From Bradyrhizobium sp. CCGE-LA001 (GTDB taxonomy: Bacteria > Pseudomonadota > Alphaproteobacteria > Rhizobiales > Xanthobacteraceae): a stretch of DNA of 64,000 bases. This document shows positions 8,292 to 16,841 of the stretch, piece by piece. Both the position numbers and the translations under genes were made by a program. The first letter of the stretch is position 1. Each line of letters starts with the position of its first letter. The notes under the pieces were generated by a model, which was given only the letters and a program-made list of their open reading frames with translations, was not told the DNA's origin and ran no database searches. Where the stretch lies: positions 3,403,501-3,467,500 of the forward strand of contig NZ_CP013949.1 in assembly GCF_000296215.2 (NCBI RefSeq), given 5' to 3'.

Positions 8292-8528
8292 TTAGCCCTC
8301 GACGTCGTATTGTTTGCTGAGGTGATCGCCGATCTGGACCAGCATCGCGACACATTCGGGGTAACCCGGCCGGTCTGAAGTGGCCTGATCTGCACTGGCC
8401 CGAAACTCCCAGGAATTGCCGTCCCGGACGATGGAGATCGACATTCCACCAGGGCAATCAGCATGAACCTTCAACTCCGCCCGCGCCATCGCGATCAGTT
8501 CGCTTTCGGATTTGACAGGTTTGCTCAT
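8292..8528 (-). CDS. Small conserved hypothetical protein
   Basis: A 78-residue soluble protein beginning MSKPVKSESELIAMARAELK, with a central strand-like segment (GMSISIVRDGNSWEFRAS) and a C-terminal helix (ECVAMLVQIGDHLSKQYD). It resembles small one-domain proteins common in Bradyrhizobium, but I cannot name a function. A purine-rich AAGGACGAAG sequence precedes the start. It converges with the DUF2721 gene. Confidence 0.65.
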   Translation of the reverse strand: MSKPVKSESELIAMARAELKVHADCPGGMSISIVRDGNSWEFRASADQATSDRPGYPECVAMLVQIGDHLSKQYDVEG

Positions 8529-8879
8529 TCACTTCGTCCTTTCGTCCCGGCTGGAGATTCATCTACATCTAGAACCAACGAACAGATCCTCGCGACGGTA
8601 TCTGGGGCATATCATCTCGACGAGGCAGTGATGGTGGTAGCTTGGGGGAGGCCATCCCAATTGAGCCAGATATATCCGCTTTGTTGCGGAATCGGTAAGG
8701 CCTTATGGTCGCATTCCAAGTCGCGGCTGTGCGCCGGCAGGCCTGCCTTACGCGAATCTGACAACGGCAGTGCGCCGGACTGCCAAGCTTTTTTCGCTGG
8801 CCCCGGCGCTCGGAATGCTGGAGAACAGCCAGATGCGGCGCGAGCCGTGGAGTGAACCGGAACATCCGGCGGGACTAGG
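8529..8879. other. Upstream region of the two-component system, no gene seen
   Basis: About 350 bp lie between two divergent genes, the small reverse gene and the response regulator. The overlapping reading frames here lack family-like sequence and conflict with each other. This region should hold the response-regulator promoter, but no strong -35/-10 pair or long palindrome stood out. Confidence 0.5.
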
Positions 8880-9554
8880 ATGCGCCTTCTGATCGTCGAG
8901 GACAATGCGGAGCTGTCACGGCTCGTGGCCGGCGGGCTGGCCGCGGCCGGCTATGAGAGCGACATCGTGGGCAGTGCGGCCGAGGCGCGCGAGGCGGTGA
9001 ACAGCGTCAGCTATGCCGCGATGATCCTCGACCTCGGCCTGCCTGATGCCGACGGCCTGTCGGTGCTGCGCGAGTTGCGCCACCAGATGGAGCCGCTGCC
9101 GGTGCTGGTGCTCACGGCCCGCGGCGGCCTGCAGGACCGTGTCACCGGCCTGCGCAGCGGCGCCGACGACTATCTGGCAAAGCCGTTCGCCATGGAGGAG
9201 CTGGTGGCAAGGCTGGAGGCCATCCTGCGCCGGCCGGGTCAGCTGCTCGGACGCTCGCTCAGTCTCGCCAACCTCGTCTACGACACCGAGAGCCGCCAGG
9301 TCTTCGTCGACGACCAGCCGCGGGTGATGTCTGCACGTGAGACCTCGGTGCTCGAGATCCTGTTGCGCCGGCAGGGGCGGGTGGTGCCGAAGAAGAACGT
9401 CGAGGACCACATCTTCGGACTCGAAGGAGAGGTCGCCTCCAATGCGGTCGAGGTCTACGTCTCGCGCCTGCGCAAGCAGCTCGCCGAGCACCGCGCCCGA
9501 GTGGTGATCCATACCATCCGTGGCGTCGGCTATCTCATGGCCGAGGAAAAATAG
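8880..9554 (+). CDS. OmpR/PhoB-family response regulator, TctD-like
   Basis: A 224-residue response regulator. The receiver domain (1-~115) has the acidic pocket at Glu7-Asp8, phosphoacceptor Asp51 (MILDLGLPDADG), Thr79 and Lys101 (DDYLAKPF). A winged-helix domain follows, with LSARETSVLEILLRR-like sequence and the terminal hairpin VIHTIRGVGYLMAEE. The partner kinase gene starts 2 bp after the stop codon. TctDE-type systems often control organic-acid uptake, and this pair converges on two TRAP permease pairs, so regulation of carboxylate uptake is a reasonable inference. Ligand and targets are not shown by the sequence. Confidence 0.92.
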   Translation: MRLLIVEDNAELSRLVAGGLAAAGYESDIVGSAAEAREAVNSVSYAAMILDLGLPDADGLSVLRELRHQMEPLPVLVLTARGGLQDRVTGLRSGADDYLAKPFAMEELVARLEAILRRPGQLLGRSLSLANLVYDTESRQVFVDDQPRVMSARETSVLEILLRRQGRVVPKKNVEDHIFGLEGEVASNAVEVYVSRLRKQLAEHRARVVIHTIRGVGYLMAEEK

Positions 9555-9555
9555 C

Positions 9556-10902
9556 GTGGCTGCCAGCGGCCGCGCCGGATCGTTCGCGTTCAAATCGCTG
9601 ATCTGGCGCATCGTCTTCCTGCACATCCTGGCGGTTGCGATGGTCGCGATCGTCCTGCCCCTGGTGCTGTTCTGGCTGCTCAATTCCGAGATCGACCAAT
9701 TGCACCGCGACGGCATGCGCGCCCAGGCCGAGGTGCTGGCGGAGCGCATAGTCGCCCAGCCTGACGGCTCGCTGACGTTCAATCTGCCCGACAGCCTGCG
9801 CGGACTCTATTCGGACGCTTACGGCCGCTATCAATACGACATCCGCGATGACGAAGGCCGGCTGCTGTTTTCCTCGCACCGAAGGGCCGGCGCCGCTGTG
9901 CGTCGGCCGTCCGAGACGATCTCCGGCGCCAGCGTCACCCGGATCATCGACGGCAAGCCGGTCCGCGTCCAGGTGGCGGAGGATCTCGCGCATCGCGACG
10001 TCATCATCGACGATATCGTCTCGAACTTCTTCAGGCGGGTCGGGTGGATCACCATCCCGATCCTGCTGGTCCTGCTCGCCACCGACATCATCATCTTCCG
10101 CCGCGCGATCGCGCCGCTGTGGAAGGCCTCCGAGGAGGCCAGCAATATCGGCCCGGCGCGCACCCACATCCGCCTGCCGACGAAGCAGATCCCGCGCGAG
10201 ATCATGCCGCTCGTCACCGCGGTGAACGAGGCGCTCGACCGGCTCGAGGACGGCTTTCGGGTGCAGCGGCAGTTCACGGCCGACGCAGCGCATCAGCTGC
10301 GCACGCCGCTCACGATCCTGCGCACCCGGATCGAGACGCTCGGCGACGGCGCCGCCCGGCAGGCGCTGCTGGCCGACATCGAAGCCATGAGCCGCATCGT
10401 CGCCCAGTTGCTGGAGATCGCCGAGCTCGACACGCTGGTGCTCGATCCCGGCGAGACTGCTGACTTGCGCGCGGTCTGTGCCGAGGTGGTCGGTGCGATC
10501 GCGCCGCTCGCGATCGCGCAGCACAAGGACATCGCATTGAAAGGCAGCGACGCGCCGGTGATGATCCACGGCAATTCGGAGATGCTCCAGCGCGCGATCT
10601 TCAACCTTGCCGAAAACGCCATCAAGTTCACGGCCAGGGACACCGCCGTCGAGGTCGATGTGGGCGGGGACGGGTCGGTGCGGGTGCGCGATTGCGGTCC
10701 TGGAATCGCCGAGGCCGAGCGCGAGCTGATCTTCCAGCGCTTCTGGCGCCGCGACCGCCATCGCAGCGACGGCGCCGGGCTGGGGCTCTCGATCGTGCGC
10801 GGCGTCGCCGACGATCATGCGGCAACGGTGGCGGTGGAGAACCTTCCCGGCGGCGGCGCGGAGTTCACGCTGCGGTTCAGGCTGGCGGAGAAGGGCACTT
10901 GA
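9556..10902 (+). CDS. Sensor histidine kinase, TctE-like
   Basis: A 448-residue membrane kinase. A first membrane segment (about 15-42) and a second (about 163-183) flank a periplasmic sensor of ~110 residues. Then come a linker, the HisKA domain with phosphorylated His at about 246 (FTADAAHQLRTPL), and the ATPase domain with N box (NLAENAIKF), G1 (DCGPGIAE) and G2 (GAGLGLSIV) boxes. The GTG at 9556 is preferred because it lies just after the regulator stop codon; a GTG at 9520 would overlap the regulator by 35 bp. The pair is almost certainly co-translated. The gene converges with the TRAP permease operon. Confidence 0.9.
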   Translation: MAASGRAGSFAFKSLIWRIVFLHILAVAMVAIVLPLVLFWLLNSEIDQLHRDGMRAQAEVLAERIVAQPDGSLTFNLPDSLRGLYSDAYGRYQYDIRDDEGRLLFSSHRRAGAAVRRPSETISGASVTRIIDGKPVRVQVAEDLAHRDVIIDDIVSNFFRRVGWITIPILLVLLATDIIIFRRAIAPLWKASEEASNIGPARTHIRLPTKQIPREIMPLVTAVNEALDRLEDGFRVQRQFTADAAHQLRTPLTILRTRIETLGDGAARQALLADIEAMSRIVAQLLEIAELDTLVLDPGETADLRAVCAEVVGAIAPLAIAQHKDIALKGSDAPVMIHGNSEMLQRAIFNLAENAIKFTARDTAVEVDVGGDGSVRVRDCGPGIAEAERELIFQRFWRRDRHRSDGAGLGLSIVRGVADDHAATVAVENLPGGGAEFTLRFRLAEKGT

Positions 10903-10948
10903 TGGCCCTTCCCACGGAAAGATAAGAGGGCGGCTGGCTCCGCCGCCG

Positions 10949-12550
10949 CTACTTCTGCGGTGGCCCCAGATCCAGCGGCGGCAGCTCGATTTGCGGCACC
11001 TCGATCTTGACCTTGTCGAGATCGACATTGAGCGGCTTGTCGAGCAGGCCCGTGACAAAGACCGGGAAGATGATCACGAGCAACACCATGATGAGTTGCA
11101 GGCCGATCCATGGCACCGCGCCCCAATAGATGTCGGAGCTCTTGACCTCCCTCGGCGCGACGCCGCGCAGATAGAACAGCGCGAAGCCGAACGGCGGATG
11201 CAGGAACGAGGTCTGCATGTTCACGCAGAGCATCACGCCGAACCAGATCAGGGCGGCGTCCGCGCCCACCACGGGAGTGAGGAGCTTCTGCGCGATCGGC
11301 GCGATCATCGGCAGGATGATGAAGGCGATCTCGAAGAAGTCGAGGAAGAAGGCCAGGAAGAAGATGAAGAGATTGATGAAGATGAGGAAGCCCCAGACGC
11401 CGCCGGGCAGCGAGGTCAGGAGATGCTCGAGCCAGACGCCGCCGTTGACGCCGAGGAACACGACGGAGAAGCAGGTCGATCCGATCAGGATGAACGTGAC
11501 CATGCAGGTGAGGCGCATGGTGGACTGGTAGCCCTGCGTGATCAGGTCGCGCAGGTCCGGGATGCGCGCGGCCCGAATGCAGATCCACGCGATCGCCAGA
11601 TAGGTCACCGCGAAGGCGATCTTGAAGATCAAATTCTCGCTGAACAGGATCGCCACGATGGTGCCGATGCCGGCTGCGATCACGCCGAGGATCAGGATCT
11701 TGTTGTCGGTCGAGGAGAAGTCCTTGTGGTGGATCGCGGCGAGCACGATGGCGCCGACGGCACCCATCGCGCCGGCCTCGGTCGGCGTGGCCAGACCCAT
11801 CATCATGGTGCCGAGCACGACGAAGATCAGCACGGCCGAGGGGATGATGCCCATCAGGCATTTCTTCCACAGCGCCCAGCCGGTCAGCGTCCGCGCCTCC
11901 AGCGGCACCGGCGGCACATGGTCCGGCTTGATCAGGCCGAGGACGAAGGTGTAGCCGGCGAACAGGATGATCTGGAACACCGAGGGGCCCCAGGCGCCGA
12001 GATACATGTCGCCGACCGACTTGCCGAGCTGGTCCGCGAGCACGATCAGCACCAGCGAGGGCGGCACCAGTTGCGTGATCGTGCCGGAGGCCGCGAGCAC
12101 GCCGGTGATGTAGCGCATGTTGTAGCCGTAGCGGATCATCACCGGCATCGAGATCAGCGCCATGGCGATGACCTGCGCCGCCACCGTGCCGGTGATGGCG
12201 CCGAGGATGAAGCCGACGATGATGACGGAATAGCCGAGGCCGCCGCGGACCGGGCCGAACAGCTGGCCCATCGAATCCAGCATGTCCTCGGCGAGGCCGC
12301 ATCTCTCCAATATGGCGCCCATGAAGGTGAAGAACGGGATCGCGAGCAGGAGCTCGTTGGAGAGCACGCTGCCGAACACACGGCCGGGAATCGCCTGGAG
12401 GAAGTTGAGATCGAAGAAACCGAGATGGATGGCGAGGAAGCCGAAGGAGAGGCCGACCGCGGCAAGCGTGAACGCCACGGGGAAGCCGATCAGCATCGCC
12501 AGAACCAGGCCGCCGAACATCAACGGCGGCATCATCTCCAGCGTAATCAT
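10949..12550 (-). CDS. dctM: TRAP transporter large permease (DctM), copy 1
   Basis: A 533-residue integral membrane protein with about 12-13 hydrophobic segments, typical of DctM, which couples solute uptake to a Na+ or H+ gradient. DctM signatures are GILAIPFFTFMGAILERCG-like sequence in the first third and GLATPTEAGAMGAVGAI in the centre. The N-terminus overlaps the end of the dctQ gene by 4 bp, implying translational coupling. The C-terminal tail (KIEVPQIELPPLD) is almost the same as in the second DctM copy. No binding-protein gene is next to it. It probably belongs to a four-gene operon starting at 15518. Confidence 0.93.
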   Translation of the reverse strand: MITLEMMPPLMFGGLVLAMLIGFPVAFTLAAVGLSFGFLAIHLGFFDLNFLQAIPGRVFGSVLSNELLLAIPFFTFMGAILERCGLAEDMLDSMGQLFGPVRGGLGYSVIIVGFILGAITGTVAAQVIAMALISMPVMIRYGYNMRYITGVLAASGTITQLVPPSLVLIVLADQLGKSVGDMYLGAWGPSVFQIILFAGYTFVLGLIKPDHVPPVPLEARTLTGWALWKKCLMGIIPSAVLIFVVLGTMMMGLATPTEAGAMGAVGAIVLAAIHHKDFSSTDNKILILGVIAAGIGTIVAILFSENLIFKIAFAVTYLAIAWICIRAARIPDLRDLITQGYQSTMRLTCMVTFILIGSTCFSVVFLGVNGGVWLEHLLTSLPGGVWGFLIFINLFIFFLAFFLDFFEIAFIILPMIAPIAQKLLTPVVGADAALIWFGVMLCVNMQTSFLHPPFGFALFYLRGVAPREVKSSDIYWGAVPWIGLQLIMVLLVIIFPVFVTGLLDKPLNVDLDKVKIEVPQIELPPLDLGPPQK

Positions 12551-13086
12551 TGGGTCGGCCTCTCGTACTTGGCGTCGATCGTCACATAGCCCTGGAGAGC
12601 CGCGATACGCTTGATGACTTCGGAAACACCCTGAACAGCCAGCATCACGAAGCCGGCGGGAATCACGAACTTGATCGGCCAGCGGATCAGGCCGCCGGCA
12701 TTGGCCGACATCTCGCCGACGCTGTAGGCCTGCATGAAGAACGGCCAGGACAGGTAGGCGAGCAGGAGACAGGAGGGGATCAGGAAGAGCAGGGTGCCGA
12801 GCATGTCGAGCCAGAGCTGGCCGCGCTCGGACAGGGTCAGGTAGAAGATCTCGACCCGCACATGCTCATTGCGCTTGAAGGTGTAGGCGGAGCCGAACAT
12901 CACGAGAATGGCGAACATGTACCATTGCAGCTCCAGCCAGCCGTTCGAGGAGTCGTTGAAGGCGTAACGGATCATGGCGTTGACGGCACTGACGAGGCAC
13001 GCCAGCAGCACGAGCACGTTACAGACGTACCCGATCTTTTCATTGAGAGTGTCGATGGCGTTGCTCAGCGCCAGCAATGGACGCAT
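12547..13086 (-). CDS. dctQ: TRAP transporter small permease (DctQ), copy 1
   Basis: A 179-residue protein with four hydrophobic segments, as usual for DctQ. The conserved SNGWLELQWYMFAILVMFGSA segment is near residue 47, followed by KRNEHVRVEIFYLTLSERGQ, the family hallmark. It overlaps the downstream dctM by 4 bp (ATGA). The upstream neighbour on the same strand is the second dctM, 167 bp away, with an inverted repeat in the gap. Compared with copy 2 the sequence is clearly homologous but diverged, so this is not a recent duplication. Confidence 0.92.
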   Translation of the reverse strand: MRPLLALSNAIDTLNEKIGYVCNVLVLLACLVSAVNAMIRYAFNDSSNGWLELQWYMFAILVMFGSAYTFKRNEHVRVEIFYLTLSERGQLWLDMLGTLLFLIPSCLLLAYLSWPFFMQAYSVGEMSANAGGLIRWPIKFVIPAGFVMLAVQGVSEVIKRIAALQGYVTIDAKYERPTQ

Positions 13087-13132
13087 CTTACTTTGTCTCC
13101 GTCGCGGTCTTCATGGCAATAGCATCAGCACG

Positions 13133-13173
13133 CATGCGAAATGGACGGGACTGCACGAGTCATTCTTCGCATG
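13133..13173. repeat. 8-bp inverted repeat between the two TRAP permease pairs
   Basis: CATGCGAA at 13133-13140 and TTCGCATG at 13166-13173 are perfect inverted copies separated by 25 bp. They lie between the end of dctM copy 2 and the start of dctQ copy 1. They could be an operator or an mRNA hairpin that sets the relative expression of the two pairs. No T-tract follows. Confidence 0.4.
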
Positions 13174-13253
13174 AAGAGCGCCGTCGATCTCTCTCCTCAT
13201 GCGTCTAAGTCCTGTGATCGCGAAGGACCCGTGGCGGAGCGCGGGTTCAGTCG

Positions 13254-14909
13254 CTATTGCTTGGGTTGACCGAAATCGAGCGGCGGCAGCTCGATCTGCG
13301 GCACCTCAATCTTGATGGTGCTTGGATCAATGTTCGGCAGGCTACCTTTATAGTGCATGACCATTGAAGGGAATGCGATCACCAGGGCTACCATGATGAT
13401 CTGGATGACGACGAACGGCACTGCGCCCCAATAGATCTGGCCCGTGGTGACAGGGTCCATCCTCTTGCCGGTGACGCGATCGGTGTATCGCTCCTTGGGG
13501 GCGACCGACCGGAGATAGAACAACGCAAAGCCGAACGGCGGATGCATGAACGATGTTTGCATGTTGACGCCGAGAATGACGCCGAACCAGATCAGGTCGA
13601 TGCCGAGTTTCTCCGCGGCCGGGCCCAGCAGCGGAATCACGATGAATGCCAGCTCGAAGAAGTCGAGGAAGAAGGCCAGTATGAACACGAACACGTTGAC
13701 GAAGATCAGGAAGCCGACCTGGCCGCCGGGCAGGGAGGTCAGGAGATGCTCGACCCAGACGTGGCCGTTGACGCCGTAGAAGGTCAGCGAGAACACGCGG
13801 GCGCCGACCAAGATGAACACGACGAAAGCCGACAGCTTGGCAGTCGATTCCGTGGCCTGCCGGATCAGGTCCCAGCTCAACCGCCGCTTCGCGGCACCGA
13901 GGAGGAGGGCACCGGCGGCACCCATCGCGCCGCCTTCGGTCGGGGTCGCGATGCCGATGAAGATCGTGCCCAGCACCAGGAAGATCAGAAACAGTGGCGG
14001 GACCATGACGAAGGTGGTCTGCTGCGCCATCTTCGAGAGGAAGCGGAAGCCGGTCAGCTTATCGATGACCCAGTTCAGCACCGCAACGGCGAAGGCGAAG
14101 ATGATGCCGTAGAACATGCTGAGCACGACGTAATCGGCGCCGTGCACGCTCGAATTGCGCATCATGAACCAACCGAACACGCAGCTCGCGAGGAAGAGCA
14201 CACCGAGCGACACGAGGCCGCGATCACCATTGTCCTCTCGGAAGCCGATGGCCTCCGGCGGCAAGCCGGGCGTGGCCTTGGGGAAGATCATACTGACGAG
14301 GAAGGCATAGCCGGCATAGAGCCCCGCGAGCACGAGGCCTGGGATGAAGGCGCCCTCGTACATGTCGCCGACGGACTTGCCGAGCTGGTCGGCCATCACG
14401 ATCAGGACGAGCGAGGGTGGAATGATCTGCGCGAGCGTGCCGGATGCTGCGATGACGCCGGATGCCACGCGGCGGTCATAGCCATAGCGCAACATGATCG
14501 GCAGCGAGATCAGGCCCATCGAGATCACGGAGGCGGCGACGACGCCCGTCGTCGCGGCGAGCAGCGCGCCGACGAAGATCACGGCATAGGCAAGACCGCC
14601 GCGAATGGTGCCAAACAATTGCCCAATGGTGTCGAGCAGGTCCTCTGCCATGCCCGACCGCTCCAGGACCAATCCCATAAAGGTGAAGAACGGGATAGCG
14701 AGCAGCGTGTCGTTGTTCATCACGCCGTAGACCCGCTCCGGAAGAGCCTGGAGGAAGTCGGGATGAAACTGGCCGAGCTCGACGCCGATGATGGCGTAGA
14801 ACAGGCCGACGGCGCCCAGCGAGAATGCCGCCGGATAGCCAAGCAGCAGCATGACGACCAGCGACGCGAACATAATGGGCGCCATGTTGGCGATGATGAA
14901 TGCGGTCAT
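13254..14909 (-). CDS. dctM: TRAP transporter large permease (DctM), copy 2
   Basis: A 551-residue DctM homologue with the same topology as copy 1. Signatures include NDTLLAIPFFTFMGLVLERS and IATPTEGGAMGAAGALLLG, plus SFMHPPFGFALFYLRSVAP near the end. An insertion of ~18 residues (KERYTDRVTGKRMDPVT) relative to copy 1 lies before the shared YWGAVP motif. The C-terminal tail KIEVPQIELPPLD is shared with copy 1, which suggests an internal duplication of a dctQM unit. It follows its dctQ by 27 bp. Confidence 0.93.
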   Translation of the reverse strand: MTAFIIANMAPIMFASLVVMLLLGYPAAFSLGAVGLFYAIIGVELGQFHPDFLQALPERVYGVMNNDTLLAIPFFTFMGLVLERSGMAEDLLDTIGQLFGTIRGGLAYAVIFVGALLAATTGVVAASVISMGLISLPIMLRYGYDRRVASGVIAASGTLAQIIPPSLVLIVMADQLGKSVGDMYEGAFIPGLVLAGLYAGYAFLVSMIFPKATPGLPPEAIGFREDNGDRGLVSLGVLFLASCVFGWFMMRNSSVHGADYVVLSMFYGIIFAFAVAVLNWVIDKLTGFRFLSKMAQQTTFVMVPPLFLIFLVLGTIFIGIATPTEGGAMGAAGALLLGAAKRRLSWDLIRQATESTAKLSAFVVFILVGARVFSLTFYGVNGHVWVEHLLTSLPGGQVGFLIFVNVFVFILAFFLDFFELAFIVIPLLGPAAEKLGIDLIWFGVILGVNMQTSFMHPPFGFALFYLRSVAPKERYTDRVTGKRMDPVTTGQIYWGAVPFVVIQIIMVALVIAFPSMVMHYKGSLPNIDPSTIKIEVPQIELPPLDFGQPKQ

Positions 14910-14936
14910 GATTCCCCCCTAAACCGTCGCCAACGG

Positions 14937-15518
14937 CTACTTCTTCTCGATCACTTCGACGAGGTGCTCGACTTCGGCCTCCAGTGCCGACACCTGCGAT
15001 TCATGGGGGTCCGGAATCAGTCCGCGCATGACCGCAATTCGCTTGATGAGCTCGGAGATGGCCTGGACGAGCAGAAATGCGAACCCGACCATGATCAAGG
15101 CCTTGGCGGGCCATTGCGGCAGACCGCCGGCATTGCCGGATTGCTCATTGATCTCGAACGAGCGCAGGAAGAATGGCACGCCGGTAATGATCATGATGAC
15201 GCACAGCGGGATGAGGAAGAACAGATGACCGACCACGTCGATCACGTTGCGCACCTTCTTCGGCAGCGTGTTGTTCACGATGTCGATGCGGATGTGCTCG
15301 TTGTCGAGCAATGTCCAGGGCGCGCAAAGCAGGAAGACGATGCTGAAAAGCACCCATTGCAGCTCAAGCCACGAATTGGACGACGTATCGAACGCCTTGC
15401 GGACGATTGCGTTGACCGACGAGATGACGACCGCGACGACGATCAGCCACGCAATACGTTTGCCCGTCCAGCGTGTGAATGCGTCGATCCTGCTGCTCAG
15501 CCTTAGGAGCGCGTGCAA
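14937..15518 (-). CDS. dctQ: TRAP transporter small permease (DctQ), copy 2
   Basis: A 193-residue, four-helix membrane subunit. It shows SSNSWLELQWVLFSIVFLLC and LLDNEHIRIDIVNNTLPKKV, the DctQ hallmark (copy 1 has the matching SSNGWLELQW). An acidic C-terminal extension (SALEAEVEHLVEVIEKK) is predicted to be helical. It is the first gene of the putative dctQM-dctQM operon, and a palindromic element lies 137-151 bp upstream of its start. Confidence 0.92.
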   Translation of the reverse strand: MHALLRLSSRIDAFTRWTGKRIAWLIVVAVVISSVNAIVRKAFDTSSNSWLELQWVLFSIVFLLCAPWTLLDNEHIRIDIVNNTLPKKVRNVIDVVGHLFFLIPLCVIMIITGVPFFLRSFEINEQSGNAGGLPQWPAKALIMVGFAFLLVQAISELIKRIAVMRGLIPDPHESQVSALEAEVEHLVEVIEKK

Positions 15519-15632
15519 CGATAGGTCCTCCCCCGATTGTGCCCCGGCCGTCTTGACTGCGCCGAGCTGGCGCGTGGCTTATCTCGCCGCGCAGGCATGA
15601 GGCGGTCGCACCAAACCAGCGGCTTAGCGTGC

Positions 15633-15669
15633 CGTCAATCGGAAAATGGGCAAATTGACGCGCCGTCAA
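15633..15669 (-). promoter_or_regulatory. Palindromic operator candidate upstream of the TRAP operon
   Basis: TTGACG-CGC-CGTCAA (15655-15669) is a perfect inverted repeat. An extra half-site CGTCAA lies at 15633-15638, exactly 31 bp (about three turns) from the matching half of the palindrome. The region is 115-151 bp upstream of the first dctQ and behind moaA. The arm spacing (TTGA-N7-TCAA) is one base too long for a FixK/FNR site. A GntR- or LysR-type regulator, or the nearby response regulator, could bind it. Confidence 0.45.
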
Positions 15670-15700
15670 AAGCTTAGGTTTGCGAGGCGCGGGACGATCG

Positions 15701-16735
15701 TCAGCCGCCGGTGACGCTCATATGCCTGGAGACGCTGGGACGGTCGTGGCGGCGGTCGATGATGAAATCATGGCCCTTAGGCTTCAGCCCGATGGCACGG
15801 TCGATCGCATCCGCAAGCAGCATATCCTCGGCTGATGCACGCAGAGGTTTGCGCAAATCGGAGGCATCCTCGTGACCGAGGCAGGTGTGCAGCGTTCCGG
15901 TGCAGGTGATGCGCACCCGGTTGCAGGATTCACAGAAATTATGAGTCATCGGCGTGATGAAGCCGAGCTTGCCGCCGGTCTCCGCGACGCTGACATAGCG
16001 CGCCGGTCCCCCCGTGGTCTCGGCGAGGTCCGTCAGCGTGAACTGCTGGGCCAGGCGGGCGCGCACCAGCGACAGCGGCAGATATTGGTCGATCCTGCCC
16101 GATCCGATCTCGCCCATTGGCATGACCTCGATCAGCGTCAGGCCCATGCCCTTGCCGTGGGCCCAGCGCATTAATTCGGGGAGCTCGTCCTCGTTGAGGT
16201 TCTTCAGCGCCACCGCGTTGATCTTGACGCCGAGGCCGGCGGCACGCGCGGCCTCGATGCCTTCCAGCACCTTGTCGATCTCGCCCCAGCGGGTGATCTC
16301 GCGAAACTTCTTGGGATCGAGCGTGTCGAGCGAGACGTTGATGCGGCGCACGCCGCAATCGGCGAGCTCGCGCGCATGCTTTGCAAGCTGGGTGCCGTTG
16401 GTGGTCAGCGTCAGCTCGTTCAAGGCGCCGCTCGACAGATGCCGCGACAGCGAGCGCACCAGCGACATCACGTTGCGACGGACCAGAGGCTCGCCGCCGG
16501 TGAGCCGCAGCTTCTTCACGCCCTTGGCGATGAAGGCCGAGCAGAGCCGGTCCAGCTCCTCCAGCGTCAGCAGATCCGCCTTGGGCAGGAAGGTCATGTC
16601 TTCCGACATGCAGTAGAAGCAGCGCAGATCGCAGCGGTCGGTGACGGACACGCGCAGGTACGAGATGGTCCGCCCGAACGGATCGGTCATCGCGCTCGAC
16701 AGCGCGGCGCGGGGATTTGCAGAAGATCCGTTCAT
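15701..16735 (-). CDS. moaA: GTP 3',8-cyclase MoaA (molybdopterin synthesis)
   Basis: A radical SAM enzyme that, with MoaC, converts GTP to cyclic pyranopterin monophosphate, the first step of molybdenum cofactor synthesis. The N-terminal Fe-S cluster motif C-x3-C-x2-C is at Cys35, Cys39 and Cys42 (TDRCDLRCFYC). The C-terminal cluster motif C-x2-C-x13-C is in NFCESCNRVRITC. The protein ends with the essential Gly-Gly (SVTGG). The length of 344 residues is normal. A start at the internal Met16 (16690) is also possible. The gene stands apart from other moa genes in this window. It is followed on the same strand by the TRAP operon after 182 bp. Confidence 0.96.
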   Translation of the reverse strand: MNGSSANPRAALSSAMTDPFGRTISYLRVSVTDRCDLRCFYCMSEDMTFLPKADLLTLEELDRLCSAFIAKGVKKLRLTGGEPLVRRNVMSLVRSLSRHLSSGALNELTLTTNGTQLAKHARELADCGVRRINVSLDTLDPKKFREITRWGEIDKVLEGIEAARAAGLGVKINAVALKNLNEDELPELMRWAHGKGMGLTLIEVMPMGEIGSGRIDQYLPLSLVRARLAQQFTLTDLAETTGGPARYVSVAETGGKLGFITPMTHNFCESCNRVRITCTGTLHTCLGHEDASDLRKPLRASAEDMLLADAIDRAIGLKPKGHDFIIDRRHDRPSVSRHMSVTGG

Positions 16736-16841
16736 ACCAAATGCCTTGTCCCTGCGGGCAACGGGCGCGCTGCCGTTCAGCAGTGCTCTGGAAGCAATCT
16801 AAGCATCGGACGGGCCGAGGACAATTGGGTGGTATACGTAG

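Noticed and set aside
10817..12589. 590-codon forward reading frame opposite dctM copy 1
   Set aside because: It is rich in Asp, His, Arg and Glu and has no family-like sequence. It is the antisense of a clear DctM gene in GC-rich DNA.
13542..15506. 654-codon forward reading frame opposite dctM/dctQ copy 2
   Set aside because: Same kind of antisense artefact: low-complexity charged composition, opposite strong membrane protein genes.
15655..15669. FixK/FNR site at TTGACGCGCCGTCAA
   Set aside because: The half-sites TTGA and TCAA are 7 bp apart instead of 6, so it does not match the FixK/FNR spacing. Kept only as an unassigned palindrome.
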